This document shows positions 10,119 through 22,289 of a stretch of 64,000 bases of DNA, piece by piece (positions within the stretch are counted from its first letter, which is position 1; every line of letters begins with the position of its first letter). Both the position numbers and the translations under genes were made by a program. The DNA comes from Canna indica (lineage: Eukaryota; Streptophyta; Magnoliopsida; Zingiberales; Cannaceae). The stretch is taken from the NCBI GenBank assembly GCA_034359265.1, contig CP136892.1:11890501-11954500 (forward strand), in the 5' to 3' direction. The notes beneath the pieces were generated by a model. It had not been told where the DNA came from. It did no database searches and saw only the letters and a list, made by a program, of their open reading frames with translations.

Positions 10119-12680
10119 TTTAAGGGGCTTCAGGCTCTCCAGTATAGTTTTAACCAAGATTTTCACAATTTGTTTCCATGAAAACTTTATTAATTCGGCC
10201 ATGAATAAAAAAGCTAATGACAATGTACGTGTTCATCAACTCGGTATATCACACTCTAGGTTCCACAAATATAGTCTCCGCATATAAGTAACATCCTTTG
10301 TGATTCCTTAGGAGAATGCTAGCTTCACCAAGACTAATATGTGATTGACCAAATTGCTAGGAGTGCATTGCCTACCATTCCTAGCATACTATATGAACTA
10401 TAGAGTAATCGCCCATAATGGATCTAAAGGAGCCAATTCGAAAGGAATTGGATCTAGCAAAAAGCCACTAGCCAACTACCGAATCGTCCCTAAGAGAAAA
10501 TTTTCATTGAAGTTGTTGGCCCAAAAGAAGTCATGCTTGAGTAGAAATGCTATATTCAAAAAAATAAGTGCTCTAATGCTTTAGGAAATAAGTTATAGGA
10601 AGGGCATAAATTAGAGTTCAAAATACCACATCTGTGGGTAGGAAGTATTCATGTAAAATTTTCAATTCAACATTTTTAGTCTACGAGGAACATTGAGATC
10701 ATGTAAAAGTTGCCAGGGCAAAATGGGAATTCTGCTAGAGGGCTCATGATTTCTAAGGATATGGTAACTTGGTAAGTAGTATTGTTGGTAACAATTTTCC
10801 TAGTGCATGCTTCATAGGATAAGGAAGGATGGGATAAAGAATGGATTAATATCCATTGTTTGTTTAGTGCATAGATTAGAAGAAAATACGAATAGAAGAA
10901 TATAAAATTGATATTATATTCGATGTACATCGAATTTAAAAAATTCATATCCAGTCCTTCCTCATTTATTATATATTCAATTCAATCATATCATATCCAA
11001 TGAAGCAAATATACCACTAGAGTTAGAGGATCAAACCAATTTATCATCATTGGGAACTATAGAAGATCAATTGGTTTAATGGTTCCCCACATAATCTGTC
11101 CAAATAATTCCAAACCCAAGTTATCATTCCACTCTTCGTTGAGTATCAAAGCATCAGTAATATTAAACACAAACATCTATATATAAAAACTAAATCGTAA
11201 CAATCATTTTTCGCCAAGTGTCAAAAGAAAAACGGTTAAAAAAGTAGGTAACATCTACATAACATTTAGAAGTATATATATATATATATATATAAACAAA
11301 GATAGAAAGTCACAGTATGTGATTATACTAAAAATCGAATCCTAGATCTCTAGACAACATACACCATGTTATCACTAACTGTGCGACCCACAATTGACAT
11401 ATATATATAAAGTAGAAGTTCTTTTCAATTTTCAATTTTGTCTCTTTCTCTATTCTGTTTTAAACAAGGTATAGGAAAATGTGCATTGGCTAGAAAAACT
11501 TGCTTTGCTATCCGTTGAGGGAAAGAGAATTAACTAACTTCTCTGTTAACTGATGTGTAATTAAATAGGACACCTAATTAATATGACAATCTATACTGAG
11601 CTGTACAGTCTACATTAAAAATTTTAAATAAAAAAAAATCAATGAAAAATAATCACTTGATCGATATGTCTAATTGATAGAAGCTACAATCATTATTAAT
11701 TAGCTTCTTAATTAACTGATGTGTAATTAAATAGGACATCTAATTAATATGACAATCTACACTGAGCTGTATAATCTACATTGAAAAATTAAAAAAAAAA
11801 TCAATGAAAAAAAATCACTTGACCGATGTGTCTAATTGATACACGCCACAATCATTATTAATTATAAACTAAGCTTTATAGTTTGTATTGAAAAATAAAA
11901 TAAAAAAATCTATAGAGAAGACTAATTATGAGCTCAACATTGTCCATTGGAAAACTATTTTTTTTTTCCATGTGTACACATTAATTCCATTTGACTAATG
12001 TAGACAACATAATAAAATAATAAAATGAGATATAAAAAATTTCCTATCTGTCTACACTGAGGTGTACAGCCTACATTGGAAAACCAAAAAAAATATCAAT
12101 AAAAAATGATTACTCGAATGATGTGTCTAATTAATAGAAGCCACAATTATTAATTATCAACTAAGCTTTACAATTTGAATTGAAAAACCAAATTTTTTTC
12201 TATAGAGAAGACTAATTATGAGCTGAACAATGTCCATTGGAAAATTAATTTTTTTTCCATGTGTACATCAATTTCATTTGACTAATGTATAATTAATGTA
12301 GACAACGTAACACAATAATAAAATGAGATACAATTTTTTTCCATCTCTGCATCAATCATTTGAGTGCTTCGTATTTCGCCTCAAAAGAAGATCTCAACGG
12401 TCATTCAAGAGATCTATTCTTTCTTCAAAGATCCAACTTTTTCCTTCTACTTAATGCAGATTGATTCTAGTTGTAAAATCTCCATTGGAAACCCAAATCC
12501 AAGGATATCTCAGGAGATATTAACTTTTACCATATGTAAAATCTTGATGATGATTCATATTCACCAACTTTTGTTCAACGACAATAAACTATTAACAAAT
12601 AACATATGATAATATAGTAAACTATTATATAAGCTAGCAATAACTACTGCACTTGCACCTGTCCATTTAACTGCTTCGTA
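10119..12680. repeat. Non-coding block shared with unit 3
   Basis: Homologous to 47,564-50,130 along its whole length with small indels. It includes a TA microsatellite (11,275-11,294), a SINE-like stretch (about 11,305-11,398) and an AT-rich set of imperfect tandem units at 11,530-12,340 in which GATGTGTAATTAA, GAGCTGTACA and ATCACTTGA recur about every 170-190 bp. The open frames at 10,345 and 12,364 persist in unit 3 with changes, but I recognise no protein family and suspect chance. Confidence 0.7.
11305..11398 (-). mobile_element. tRNA-derived SINE-like sequence, older copy
   Basis: Read on the reverse strand it begins GTCAATTGTGGGTCGC, has an A-box-like CACAGTTAGTGATAAC and a B-box-like GGATTCGATTT, and ends in an AT-rich tail. 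It matches the short SINE at 58,399-58,514. A copy occupies the same position in unit 3 (about 48,745-48,845), so this insertion predates the duplication. No target duplication is clear. Confidence 0.55.
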
Positions 12681-12688
12681 GCAGTCTA

Positions 12689-13201
12689 TAGGCCTGTCCG
12701 TTCGGTTCGAATCGAACCGATTAAGACCAAACCAAAATTTCTTTTAACTCAATCTTCAAATCGAATCCGAACCGAACAATTCCTAACCCGATTTGACCTG
12801 AACAAAATTGTTCGGTTCGGTTTGATTTCAACACGAAAAAACTAAAATTTCCTCAAACGATAGAAATACTAACAAATTATTATGCAGTAATTAACTTGGT
12901 ATTAAATAAGATGATATTATAAGGGCGCCGAACCGGACAAAATGACCTAACGGGTCCCCAATCTCCGACCCGAAAGGTGCCGAACCGAGTGAACCCCCAA
13001 TCCCCGACCCGAACCCGAAAAAATAAATAATATTTGATGGGTATTCGATTTTCGGTTCGGGTCGATTATCGAATTTCGGAAACCGGACCCAAATTGAAAT
13101 AATTAATCGGTTCGATTTGGGTCAAGAACCGAACCCCGCGGCGTTTCGATTTTTTGATTTTTCGATTCGGTTCGGTGTAGACCGGATACTGGACACCCCT
13201 A
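12689..13201. mobile_element. hAT-type MITE with perfect target duplication, copy A
   Basis: The element begins TAGGCCTGTCC and ends GGACACCCCTA, an inverted pair with two mismatches. It is flanked on both sides by the same 8 bp, GCAGTCTA (12,681-12,688 and 13,202-13,209), the signature of hAT transposition. The interior is full of GGTTCGG and CCGAACC motifs and has no coding capacity. The same insertion is at 50,139-50,674 in unit 3 and, 5'-truncated, at 33,475-33,651 in unit 2, so it is older than the duplications. Confidence 0.93.
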
Positions 13202-13442
13202 GCAGTCTACTCAATCATGGATATCTCATCAGATATTAAACTATTAATTGCTGCATCTGCTTTGGATCAGTAGTCTACTCAATCAAGGCAGTAGATATCA
13301 ACTTTTATTGTGATGCTTTTTATTCTTTGTGATAATTCGTTTAACAAATAACATATAACAATATAGTAAACTATTATATGACAATGGGGATAATGTCGTT
13401 GCTTTAGGTAAATATGATTGTCTAAAATAATGATAAATTATA

Positions 13443-13756
13443 TCTTCCACGTTTTATTTTCGGGTTCCGGCTTTCAACGAGCATCATCTTGGAGAGCTTT
13501 TGACTTGATCTTTGGACTCATCCAAGCGACTTTGGTGCACTCGTCGATCTTCGAGAAATTTTCGCGATGAACCCGAGCGTGACGATCAATGTCCTTTCGA
13601 TTTCTGATTTCTTCCGTTATTTTCAATCGAGGACATCGAACGCTAATTGATATGGAACCTGAAATATATTCTAATTGAAATCATTAATTCCATGTTTGTT
13701 ATCATCAAACCCATCAAAATCGAGATTAAGGCTAAGATTGAAACCTAAAGCCAACA
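13443..13756 (-). repeat. 3' LTR, truncated to its first 313 bp
   Basis: It matches 19,835-20,132 with several substitutions and small indels, including the stretch around TCAACGAGCATCATCTTGG. It ends at CCAACA, which on the reverse strand is the TGTTGG start of the LTR. Its left part is missing. Confidence 0.88.
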
Positions 13757-13770
13757 ATCTCCCCATTTTT
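13757..13770 (-). other. Polypurine tract
   Basis: On the reverse strand AAAAATGGGGAGAT sits directly against the LTR start TGTTGG. This is the standard place and composition of the plus-strand primer of an LTR retrotransposon. Confidence 0.8.
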
Positions 13771-13950
13771 GATGATTACAAATATCCTTAAGAAAATATA
13801 TATTCATTCAAGCATTAAGGATATCAACTTAGGGATTTCTCCCTCTATCAACATGCATATTTATGTAATTAAATCCCCTCTATCTATATGCATGGATTTC
13901 CTATATTTTCTTCCCCAGTAGCTATACTTTTCTTCCTATTTACCTATACA

Positions 13951-14338
13951 CTTCTCCCCCTTTTTCTTATACTCTTCTCTCCCTTTTGACATGAATCAAA
14001 AAGGGCAAGAAAGGACATTCTAATCAAAGGGAGGGAATTAAATCATGAAGTTCATGAAGTTGAGATTCTAAGAAGATTATTTTCATGAAACATGAAAATC
14101 TCAACCAAATGGATGGAAAACAAGTTTACATGAATCAAGTTTACAAGTTTACACTTCTCCCCCTTTTTCTTATATTATTCTCTCCCTTTTGACATGAATC
14201 AAAAAGGGCAAGAAAGGACATTCTAATCAAAGGGAGGGAATTAAATCATGAAGTTCATGAAGTTGAGATTCTAAGAAGATTATCTTCATGAAATATGAAA
14301 ATCTCAACCAAATGGATGGAAAACAAGTTTACATGAAC
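13951..14338. repeat. 203-bp tandem duplication inside the LTR element
   Basis: Two nearly identical units start at 13,951 and 14,154, each beginning CTTCTCCCCCTTTTTCTTAT. They differ at only a few positions, so the duplication is recent relative to the element or has been homogenised. No coding content. Confidence 0.9.
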
Positions 14339-17000
14339 TTAGCACATTTTCATTTAAATTAAGCATGAAAACTATGAAAATGCTAAGTCTCAAGAGCTGC
14401 TATCTACTCATGTTTTCTCATACTTAGGCATCTAGACATCAAACATGAGATAGTGTAAGTTTATGAATTAAGTTTGGGCTTAAGATGAATTTTTAACTTG
14501 CTTTGTTGACTTAGGTCAACTTATATCTTAAGTTTTCAAAAATCAAATTTTTAAATCCATTCAAAAAAAGATTCCTATTTTAAAAAAAATTATACCAATT
14601 GTTGGATGAAAATTTTGATACCTAATATAGAATGCTCATTTTGATATCAATTATGGGATGAAAATTTTGATACCAATTATTGAATAGTCATTTGAAATTC
14701 ATGTATCAAGATTGAACTCAATATGAATTTTCTAAGTTCATTTTTCATCCTATATTATTTTTAAATAAACAAATGGATCCTAGCTATCATCCAAAATATC
14801 AAAATCATTCCTAGAAATGATTTTACTCATGAAAATGTGTGAATGATATTAAAATTAGAATCCAAATGGTGTACATGAGTTTTTATTGAAGTTTTTTGAA
14901 GAAAAATCAAAGTATAGAAAGATTAATATTTCAATTAAGGATGATACTTTGAGTTTTGAAATCCAACTTCAAAAATTCATTATAAATTAGATTCTTGATG
15001 AAATATTTTAAAAAATTTACTTAAGAAACTAAATTTTTCAATGAAGGTGTAGTTTCAAGAATCACCTAAAAAGGATTTTTTTTATATTTTTCTAAAAATA
15101 ACTGAAATTTATACCAATTGAAGTTTGAAGTTGTATTTTTGAAATTTTCAATTATTCTTAAAACATCTTCAATTTTCATTTAAACTTTCATAACACCACA
15201 TGATGGTCATGTAAATAGTATATGTCAAGTTTGAGATAAAAATTATATACTTAAGGTTAAGATATCAACCTAGCATAGTTTCATTCAAAACTAACTAGGT
15301 TTCATGAAACTTGCTAAGTTTCGATCCTAACATTTACTCATGATTTTTCAAATTTAAATCTATGGATACCTAACATGAGTAAATCTAAACATGTTTATCA
15401 AATATTGATCAAAAATGAAACATTTAGGTCAACTTAGTTCAAAAGAGGTATCCATGAAATCACATCTATTATCATTTATCCATATCCATATGAATTTTTC
15501 ATTCTATGAGCATGGAAACTTATCATGCCTATTTCTAAACATGTTTATGAAGTTTTGGACTTAAAATAAATTTTCCAAGTCGATTTGTTAACTTGGGTCA
15601 AACATTTTTAAGCTTAAGTCATCTAAATTGACTTAGTTATCAATTTGCTCAATCTTTTATGAATTTTTAATTTTAAGCAAATGACAACTAATCATTAACA
15701 CACATAAACATGTTCATCAAATTTTCAACTTAAGATGAAGTCTCTAAAGAAAAGTATTAATCTAGTTCAATTTCATAAGTATCATGATATCATGAAATGA
15801 GCTAAGTTATCAAGATTTTTCTTACTCATGAAAATTCAAGGATTTATCATGTGACATCAATCATGAGTATAGAGATATCATTAAACGTGAAAATTCAAGA
15901 ATTATACTAAAATTTTTAAAGTTAAAACCATACCTTTTTCTTAGAAAATTTGCCCAACTTTTTTCATTTACTTTTCAAATTCTTCTAGATAGCATAACCT
16001 TCAATGACATTTACAACTTGCAAGTAGACTTCATTAATAACAATGAAATTAAGACTACTAGCAAGCTAACTTACTAAATAGCACAAGGTTCAAAACAATG
16101 TTCCATTTAGAAACTTAACCTATGCTAGATAGTTAAGATTCATTTTAAAGAAAATTTTTACCATGATATCAAAATAAATCTAAGAGATCTTAAGATGTGA
16201 AATATTTGAAGAATAAGATCTCTACCTATGTTTAACTAGTTTGGACTTAATGATAAGGTCTCTAATAATGAATATCAACCTAGAGCAAGTTTCATTCAAT
16301 GAAATTTGCCTAAGTGCTAAGATTCTATCTACTCATGAAGCTTCAAGGGTTTAACATGCAAATCTAATCATGAGTATAGAGACATTAATTAAGCTTAAAT
16401 ATTTAGGTATAACACTTAGATTTTGAATTTATCCAAGTTATACATTATTCATGAAAGTTTAGTCAAAATAATCTTTTTCTATCTAATTAGCCTTCCTAAA
16501 ACCTTATAACTTGCAAGTGAGCTACACTAATATTTTATAGAAAATATAGTTACTTAGCAAGCTAACTCTACCAAAAAGCAAAGATATGCATCAAGTATCA
16601 TTATCAAAGATTACTTTGCTAAATGGTTTCAAATTCGTTTCAAATAAAATCAAGTGATACCAAAATGAATTTAAGAGATCACAGATATAGTATAAATGAA
16701 AACATGATCTCCAACTCTTCCTATTGGTTGAAAATCGAAAGGCCACAATGTTCCTACGATTTAGAATTGCAAGGTCGCTTAGGCCCATTACAGGCCACCG
16801 GGATCTCCGAAGAGACCAGGAAATCAAAAATCAAAAATAATTTTTGAAATATATTAAGAGCAGGAAAAATCAATTAATATTAAGCATATATCAGCTCCAA
16901 CTATAATTAAGTCAAGAGAGTATAGGATACGATACCAAGATGTTTGATGCCAATTTTACCTAAGGCATCTAGATGTCTTGAAGTTGCAACTTTGAAATGG
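14339..17000. other. Non-coding internal region of the LTR element
   Basis: About 2.7 kb where pol would be expected, very AT-rich, with recurring ATGAAAATTCAAG, TTGATACCAATT and CTCATGAAA motifs. All frames are closed within about 80 codons. The overlapping open frames at 16,591-16,847 show no recognisable domain. Confidence 0.7.
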
Positions 17001-17068
17001 TTCAATCTTTGAGTCCTCAAGCAACTTCAATCAACCATCTTCGTCTTACCCTTGTGTGGTGACTCCCC

Positions 17069-18600
17069 TTACAAGAGAAGAAATTTTTGGTACCCAAATG
17101 GCTTTGGATCCTTGGGGGTTAGTTGGCCTAGGTATTCAAAGTGTCTTAGCAACACTTGAATTCTTTTTAAATGCACAATCATGGATTGCATGACCATAAA
17201 CACCACAACAAAAATAATATCCATGAAACTTTTTCTTTTCATTTTTAACATGGACATGAGATTTATTTTTAGAATGCTTATCATATGAAACATGATGAGT
17301 ATGAGCATTCTTAGAAACCTCATTCATCTTCTTATTATTATTAGGTCTAATGGTAGAATGCATGTCATGAGAGGCATAATGAGCATGGACATTCTTAGAT
17401 AAATCATTTTTCTTTTGACCTTGATGTTTAAATGTGGAATGCCTAATGTGAGATTTTGCATTAGATTGCATAGCATGAGATTTATGATGAACATGAGTAT
17501 TTTTGAAGGAAGCATTTTTCTTTTCAATTTTCTTGAAGGAAGTTGAGTTTCTCAAACTATGTACTTCCTTATTCAAAACCAAAATCTCATCTTTCAAAAC
17601 TTCAATTGACTTATGAATGCATGTAGTTGAGATTTCAAAATATTGTTCTCAGTTATGATTTTCGAATTCTCAAATTTTAAATTTTTATTTCCAAGCTTTA
17701 AGTCCTTAAGCTCAAAATTCAATCTATCATGACATGTATCAAATGAGCTAGACTTCAATTTCTCATTTTCTAGCTTTAATTCATGCACATGAGACTTAAG
17801 CATCACATTTTCTTTCTTTAGCATCTCATTTTCCTTATCCTTTTTAGCAAGCAAGGTGTACATTATCTTATATTCGCTTACTAACTCATCATATTGTATA
17901 TCATGTGAATTAGAAGAGCTAGTACTATCATTATCGTTATCATGAGTAGATGAAGAAGAAAGTACCTCATTATTTGTAATTTTGAGGCTCACTTTGGAAG
18001 TGGCTTCATAGTCATGAGTAGAGGATGCTTCAAGTGAGTGAGATGTGGAGGTGGAAGCACTTGACATCTTCCTTGCTTTGATCTTCATGCTTGGGCAATT
18101 TTTCTTCACATGCCCATTTTCTTTGTAAGTATGACAAATTACTTTTCTTTTTCAGCTCTTGGTGCTACTTCTTTGACTAGAAGAGCTATGGACATCAAAA
18201 CCAATATTAGTAGTAGGTGAGTGACCATTGTCATCACCACCTTCATTAAAAGTGTCAATCTCTTCGGTTTTGGCATGATCGTATAAAACATTTAAACTAG
18301 TCCATAAATCATGAGCCGAAGAACAATGCATGACTTTTTCTAATATGTCATTTGGTAATGTGCAAAGTATGCAATTCATGACATCTCCATTATACTTAAA
18401 TATTTTCTTGTCCATTTCACTCCATGCATGCATATCAACCTTAGGTTTAATAAATTCTCAATGTAACATGTTAAATACACCAAAACATTTAGTCTTCAAA
18501 AATGCGTACATCCTAGATTTTCATAGACCAAAATTTGATTCATCGAACCTAGGGGTGAAGACGCTACACTCTCTTGAGTCATTTCTAGATCGAGACGAAT
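17069..18600 (-). pseudogene. Copia-type gag polyprotein (UBN2-like), broken by frameshifts
   Basis: Reading from 18,600 downwards: a FDESNFGLW/RMYAFLK segment typical of the start of copia-like gag; the UBN2 part (18,433-18,152) with W, NDILEKV and CSSAHDLWTSL; a Ser/Thr-rich region with coiled-coil character (18,109-17,594, many Glu/Lys/Leu); and a His- and Lys-rich stretch ending in a zinc-knuckle-like FCCGVYGHAIHDC near 17,200. The first Cys of the usual CX2CX4HX4C knuckle is replaced by Tyr (TAT instead of TGT). After it comes a WVPK-type linker like that before copia integrase, but no integrase follows. At least three frameshifts or stops separate the blocks, so the present copy cannot make the full protein. 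Confidence 0.8.
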
Positions 18601-18636
18601 TGTAGAAATGATGGTGAAATCATAATCTACGACCCC

Positions 18637-18647
18637 CTCTGATACCA
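18637..18647 (-). other. Primer-binding site, initiator tRNA-Met
   Basis: On the reverse strand TGGTATCAGAG begins two bases after the CCCTCA end of the LTR. This is the complement of the 3' end of plant initiator methionine tRNA, the usual primer of copia elements. Confidence 0.88.
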
Positions 18648-18649
18648 AT

Positions 18650-20132
18650 TGAGGGCGAAATGGCGACACTAGAGGGGGGGTGAATAGTGTGTTTACTACT
18701 AATTAGCCTAAATTCCAATTTAAACGTTTTCTTAAATCGTTAGGCAATTTGCGATTTGATGATTGAATGTGGAAGCGATAAATATTTAAGTAATTAAAAC
18801 AAGCAATCAATCAATGCAAACACATGTATTTATAGTGGTTCGGCCCCAATGCCTACTCCACTACCTAAGCACACCGCTTAGAATTTCCAAACTAAGTTTT
18901 ACTATATTAATTAGTTTCCCTTACAACAAAGACTTTTCACCGAAAAGACTTGCTCTCCAACCAAAGGCACTTCCACACCCGGAAGTCTCCCGCCTTTCTA
19001 CCGAGAGCTCTTTCTCACCTTAACCTAAGGGACAACTAGAATTAATCCTAATAACAACTAAGTTTATACAAGTGGCTTTACTCTTATACCAAGATACCAC
19101 TTCACACACAGCAAGACCTAAGACCCTAGGTCTTCACACAAACAAATCAAACAAAATGTATTCAATAACATATAAAAATATAATTGAAAAGAGCTTAAAG
19201 TAAAACCAAGATTTCGTGCTCTTTTACAAGCCTTTGGCACCTTCAACTCTTCAAGGGATAAGCTTGATCAAAACCCGAGTTGAAGCAGCTGGCGCTTGAA
19301 GAATGAACTCGACGGAGAAGCAGAGCGCAACCTTTTTAAATCTTTTGAAAGGCTTAAATCTTCCTTTTAATGGCTCAATAATATCTGTAAAAATCATGAA
19401 GAAGGTCAAATGAATCATACCTGGGTGTATTTATACTCAGGTGAAGAAACGGCTGCTCAACGGATAGAAAACTATCCGTTGTAGATCGCCGGTCGAAACA
19501 TCGGTCGACCGGTCATTCGACCACTAAAAATTTCCATGTGGTTGGTCGACCGACGGGTCGACCGCCCATACGCAAATCGCGAATCCGCGATCTTCGGTCG
19601 ACCCATCGGTCGATCGATGCATTTGCGTCTTTGGCTTATATGCAAGTCGGTCGACCGCCAACCTCAGCCAATTTCTTTCGCCATTCGGTTGACCGACGCA
19701 AGCTGCGTCTGCAGCTAGCCTCATTCCGGTCGACCGATAGGGCTACTGCCCTATTTCTTACCCTATTCGGTCGACCGCCCGGTCGACCGCCCGGTCGACC
19801 GAATATAGGCTGAGTTTGTTTTCTCAGCCGATTTTCTTCCGCGCTTCGTTTTTGGGTTTCGACTTTCAACGAGCATCATCTTGGAGAGCTTTTGACTTGA
19901 TCTTTGGATTCACTTTGGTGAACTCGTCGATCTTCGAGAAATTTCCGCGATGAACTCGAGCGTGACGATCAATGTCCTTCCGATTTCTGATTTCTTTCGT
20001 TATTTTCGATCGATGACATCAAACGCTAATTGATATGGAACTTGAAATATATTCTCATTAAAATCATTAGTTATATATTTGTTATTATCAAAATCGAGAT
20101 TAATGCTAAGGTTGAAAAACCTAAGGCCAACA
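18650..20132 (-). repeat. 5' LTR, complete, 1,483 bp
   Basis: It runs from TGTTGGCC (reverse strand, 20,132) to CCCTCA (18,650). It includes a cluster of GGTCGACC palindromes (19,503-19,800). Open frames across this cluster come from its repeated motif and are not genes. Confidence 0.88.
19503..19800. repeat. Cluster of nine GGTCGACC palindromes in the LTR
   Basis: Perfect copies start at 19,503, 19,544, 19,556, 19,596, 19,649, 19,728, 19,769, 19,781 and 19,793. One-mismatch or split versions lie between them, for example GGTTGACC at 19,687. The last three are spaced 12 bp apart. The cluster sits in the middle of the LTR, and the truncated 3' LTR lacks it. Confidence 0.92.
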
Positions 20133-20421
20133 ACCCCAACTTAGTTATGCATGGTAGGGTTTACTATGATCAAATTACTAAACTACTCTTGGCTTGAGCA
20201 TCTGCACAATTTGTATTTAAGGCCCATTGGCCCAATCAATAAGGAATCTTGGCAAGGAATCTGGTTCGATAAATCAAATCTGGATTGTAATTAATGATTG
20301 TATGCAATTGATAAATTTAATTGTGACAATATATAATGATGATGCTGATGATAGTAATGATAATAATATAATAATACAATAGTGCTTTTGTAATTGGCTT
20401 CAAAATTGCAATTTTTGTAGG
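20133..20421. repeat. Shared flank resuming after the LTR element
   Basis: From ACCCCAACTTAG onward the sequence matches unit 3 from 57,384. No gene is present. A short GATGATGATAATAAT-like simple repeat lies near 20,335-20,375. Confidence 0.75.
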
Positions 20422-20984
20422 GTAATGATCTAAATATATCCTAAACTATGCACATTATCTTATTTGTGGTCAATTTTAAAATATTATCAAATTATATTCC
20501 GAACTCTGACATTTGTCTCAATTACATCCTTCCGTCAACTCTCCGTCAACAGCACCGTTAAGGTGATGACGTGGTGCTCTTACTATACGTGGATTAAAAT
20601 AATATTTTTTACTTAAAAATTATAAAAATTTACTTCAATTTATATCAAATAATATAAAATAATATTTTTATTTTATATTAAATAATCATTCTGAACCATG
20701 TCGATGGTGGACATAGAGTGATTTTTCAATATAAAATATAAAATAATATTTTATATTATTTAATATAAATTGACATCATTTTTTTAATATTTTTTAAATA
20801 AAAATATATTATTTTAATCCACGTCAGAGCGCCACATCATCGCCTTAACGATCTTGCTGACAGAGAGTTGACGGGAGAAGGTAATTGAGACAAATGTCAA
20901 AGTTCGCGATACAATTTGTTAATATTTTAGAATTGACCATAAATAAGATAATATGCATAGTTCAGGGTATATTTAGATAATTAC
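20422..20984. mobile_element. Long-TIR foldback MITE (possibly Mutator-like), copy A
   Basis: Both ends are inverted copies over well more than 100 bp: GTAATGATCTAAATATA at the left against TATATTTAGATAATTAC at the right, then matching CAATTTTAAAATATTA, TTGTCTCAATTAC and GTTGACGG stretches. The middle is an AT-rich palindromic region. Flanks TTTTTGTA on both sides could be an 8-9 bp target duplication. Non-coding. Copy B is at 57,672-58,177. Confidence 0.75.
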
Positions 20985-22289
20985 TTTTTTTGTATTGAAA
21001 CTATGACGGTGAGAAGGAGATGTCGTCGGTGAGAAAAAGCATGGACGATGAGGAGAAAATTATCATCCCTATCTATCAGGATCAAATCTAAAAATAAATA
21101 GATTAATTTATAGTTTAACTTTTAAATTAAGATTATTTTAATTTTAATTTTATTTCTTAATTTTAGTTTTCTTCTTATTTATTGTCCGCGTGCGAGTGTT
21201 ATATTAGTTCATATTAATATAAGTGTGTTTGAGAATAAATGAATAATTGGCAATCCATGAAATCAGGGTTCATTAAGAGCATGATTATTGCATATATCGT
21301 GAACCAATCATTTTAATAAAATCAAATTTCAAAACATTAAATGCCTTTACCCACATGTTTCTAGGCCTAAGAGGAATGAGCAGAAGGACTATGTGTGGAA
21401 AAATTTAACTCGTGATATTCAGTCATAGCTAATCTAACTCACAGAGAATGATCATTATTGAGGTAAGCATGTAGCCTTTTTAGCATGTAAAACAACACTT
21501 CAAAGATAAATATAATGAACACCAAGACCATCCGAGTTCTTGGCCAAAGTAACAACTTCTCATTTAACAAAATGTATACTTTTTTTTCTCTAGACTATTT
21601 TTCATGATTTTATTAATTTTTCCAAGACGAGCCGCATAAAACCATGAAATAGTTAAAGGCTTAAAGCATGGATAGGAATTGCATTCAGAAATGAATCAAT
21701 GAGTATTAATTTTCCAATTTGAGATAGATAATTAATGTGTCATTTACCCACTTTATTTTTGATCTGGTCGTTGATACGTCGGTGGATATTCGGAGGAGCT
21801 CTTATATGAGTAGGCTTGGCAAATTTCAACCTGGCCTGATAGCTTGTCCCAGCCCTTATCGTGTCGAGCCATTATCGGGCCAACCCGATAAGGCCCAAAA
21901 AGTTATCGGGTCATGTCGGGCCAAGCGATGTAGGCTTGACCTGATAGCTTGATAAGAAATTTTATTTTAAAAAACTCATTAATAATTCAAGACATCGGGT
22001 TATCGGCCCGATGTATTATGCTTCAATTATTTTTTTCTTTTTACGTGCTAACGAGTTGTGCCCTATCGGTCTGTTTATTTTATGTACATGTCGTGTTGGG
22101 GCTGGGTCTCAGGCCCGAACTTTTATTTGTCAGACTAGGCCGAACACGAGTTTTGTTTGGGTCGAGCTGGCCCAATCCAGTAATACCCGTGATTTTTCTA
22201 ATATAAATTAATTTGATTTCAGCGAGAAAATTTGGATGCGCATCCCAAGAAGAAGAGGGCGATGAGTGAAAGGGGAGGAGATGCGTTAT
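20985..22289. repeat. Shared non-coding block with MITE-like GC-skewed patch
   Basis: Matches 58,178-59,590. No gene is seen. From 21,811 (TAGGCTTGGCAAATTT) to about 22,190 it carries repeated GGCCCGATAAGG and TCGGGCC motifs like the hAT MITEs elsewhere in the window, but I could not define a right terminus. The unit 3 copy holds an extra SINE (58,399). Confidence 0.6.

Larger units (their letters stand above)
13443..20132 (-). mobile_element. LTR retrotransposon carrying only a gag-like gene (TR-GAG/LARD type)
   Basis: Reverse-strand element of about 6.7 kb. The 5' LTR is 18,650-20,132 (1,483 bp, TGTTGG to CCCTCA), followed by a primer-binding site, a broken gag-like gene, about 3.3 kb without coding capacity, a polypurine tract and the first 313 bp of the 3' LTR (13,443-13,756). 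No protease, integrase, reverse transcriptase or RNase H is seen in either strand of the internal region. The 3' LTR is cut off at 13,443, so no target duplication can be tested on that side. Sequence matching unit 3 stops at 13,378 and resumes at 20,133. Layout fits a non-autonomous, copia-related element. Confidence 0.85.

Noticed and set aside
11275..11294. TA repeats that could suggest a promoter
   Set aside because: A simple microsatellite, expanded in the unit 3 copy, with no gene downstream.
19524..19869. Overlapping open frames on both strands within the LTR
   Set aside because: They arise from the GGTCGACC palindrome cluster, which reads open in several frames; the peptides are low-complexity and lie inside an LTR.
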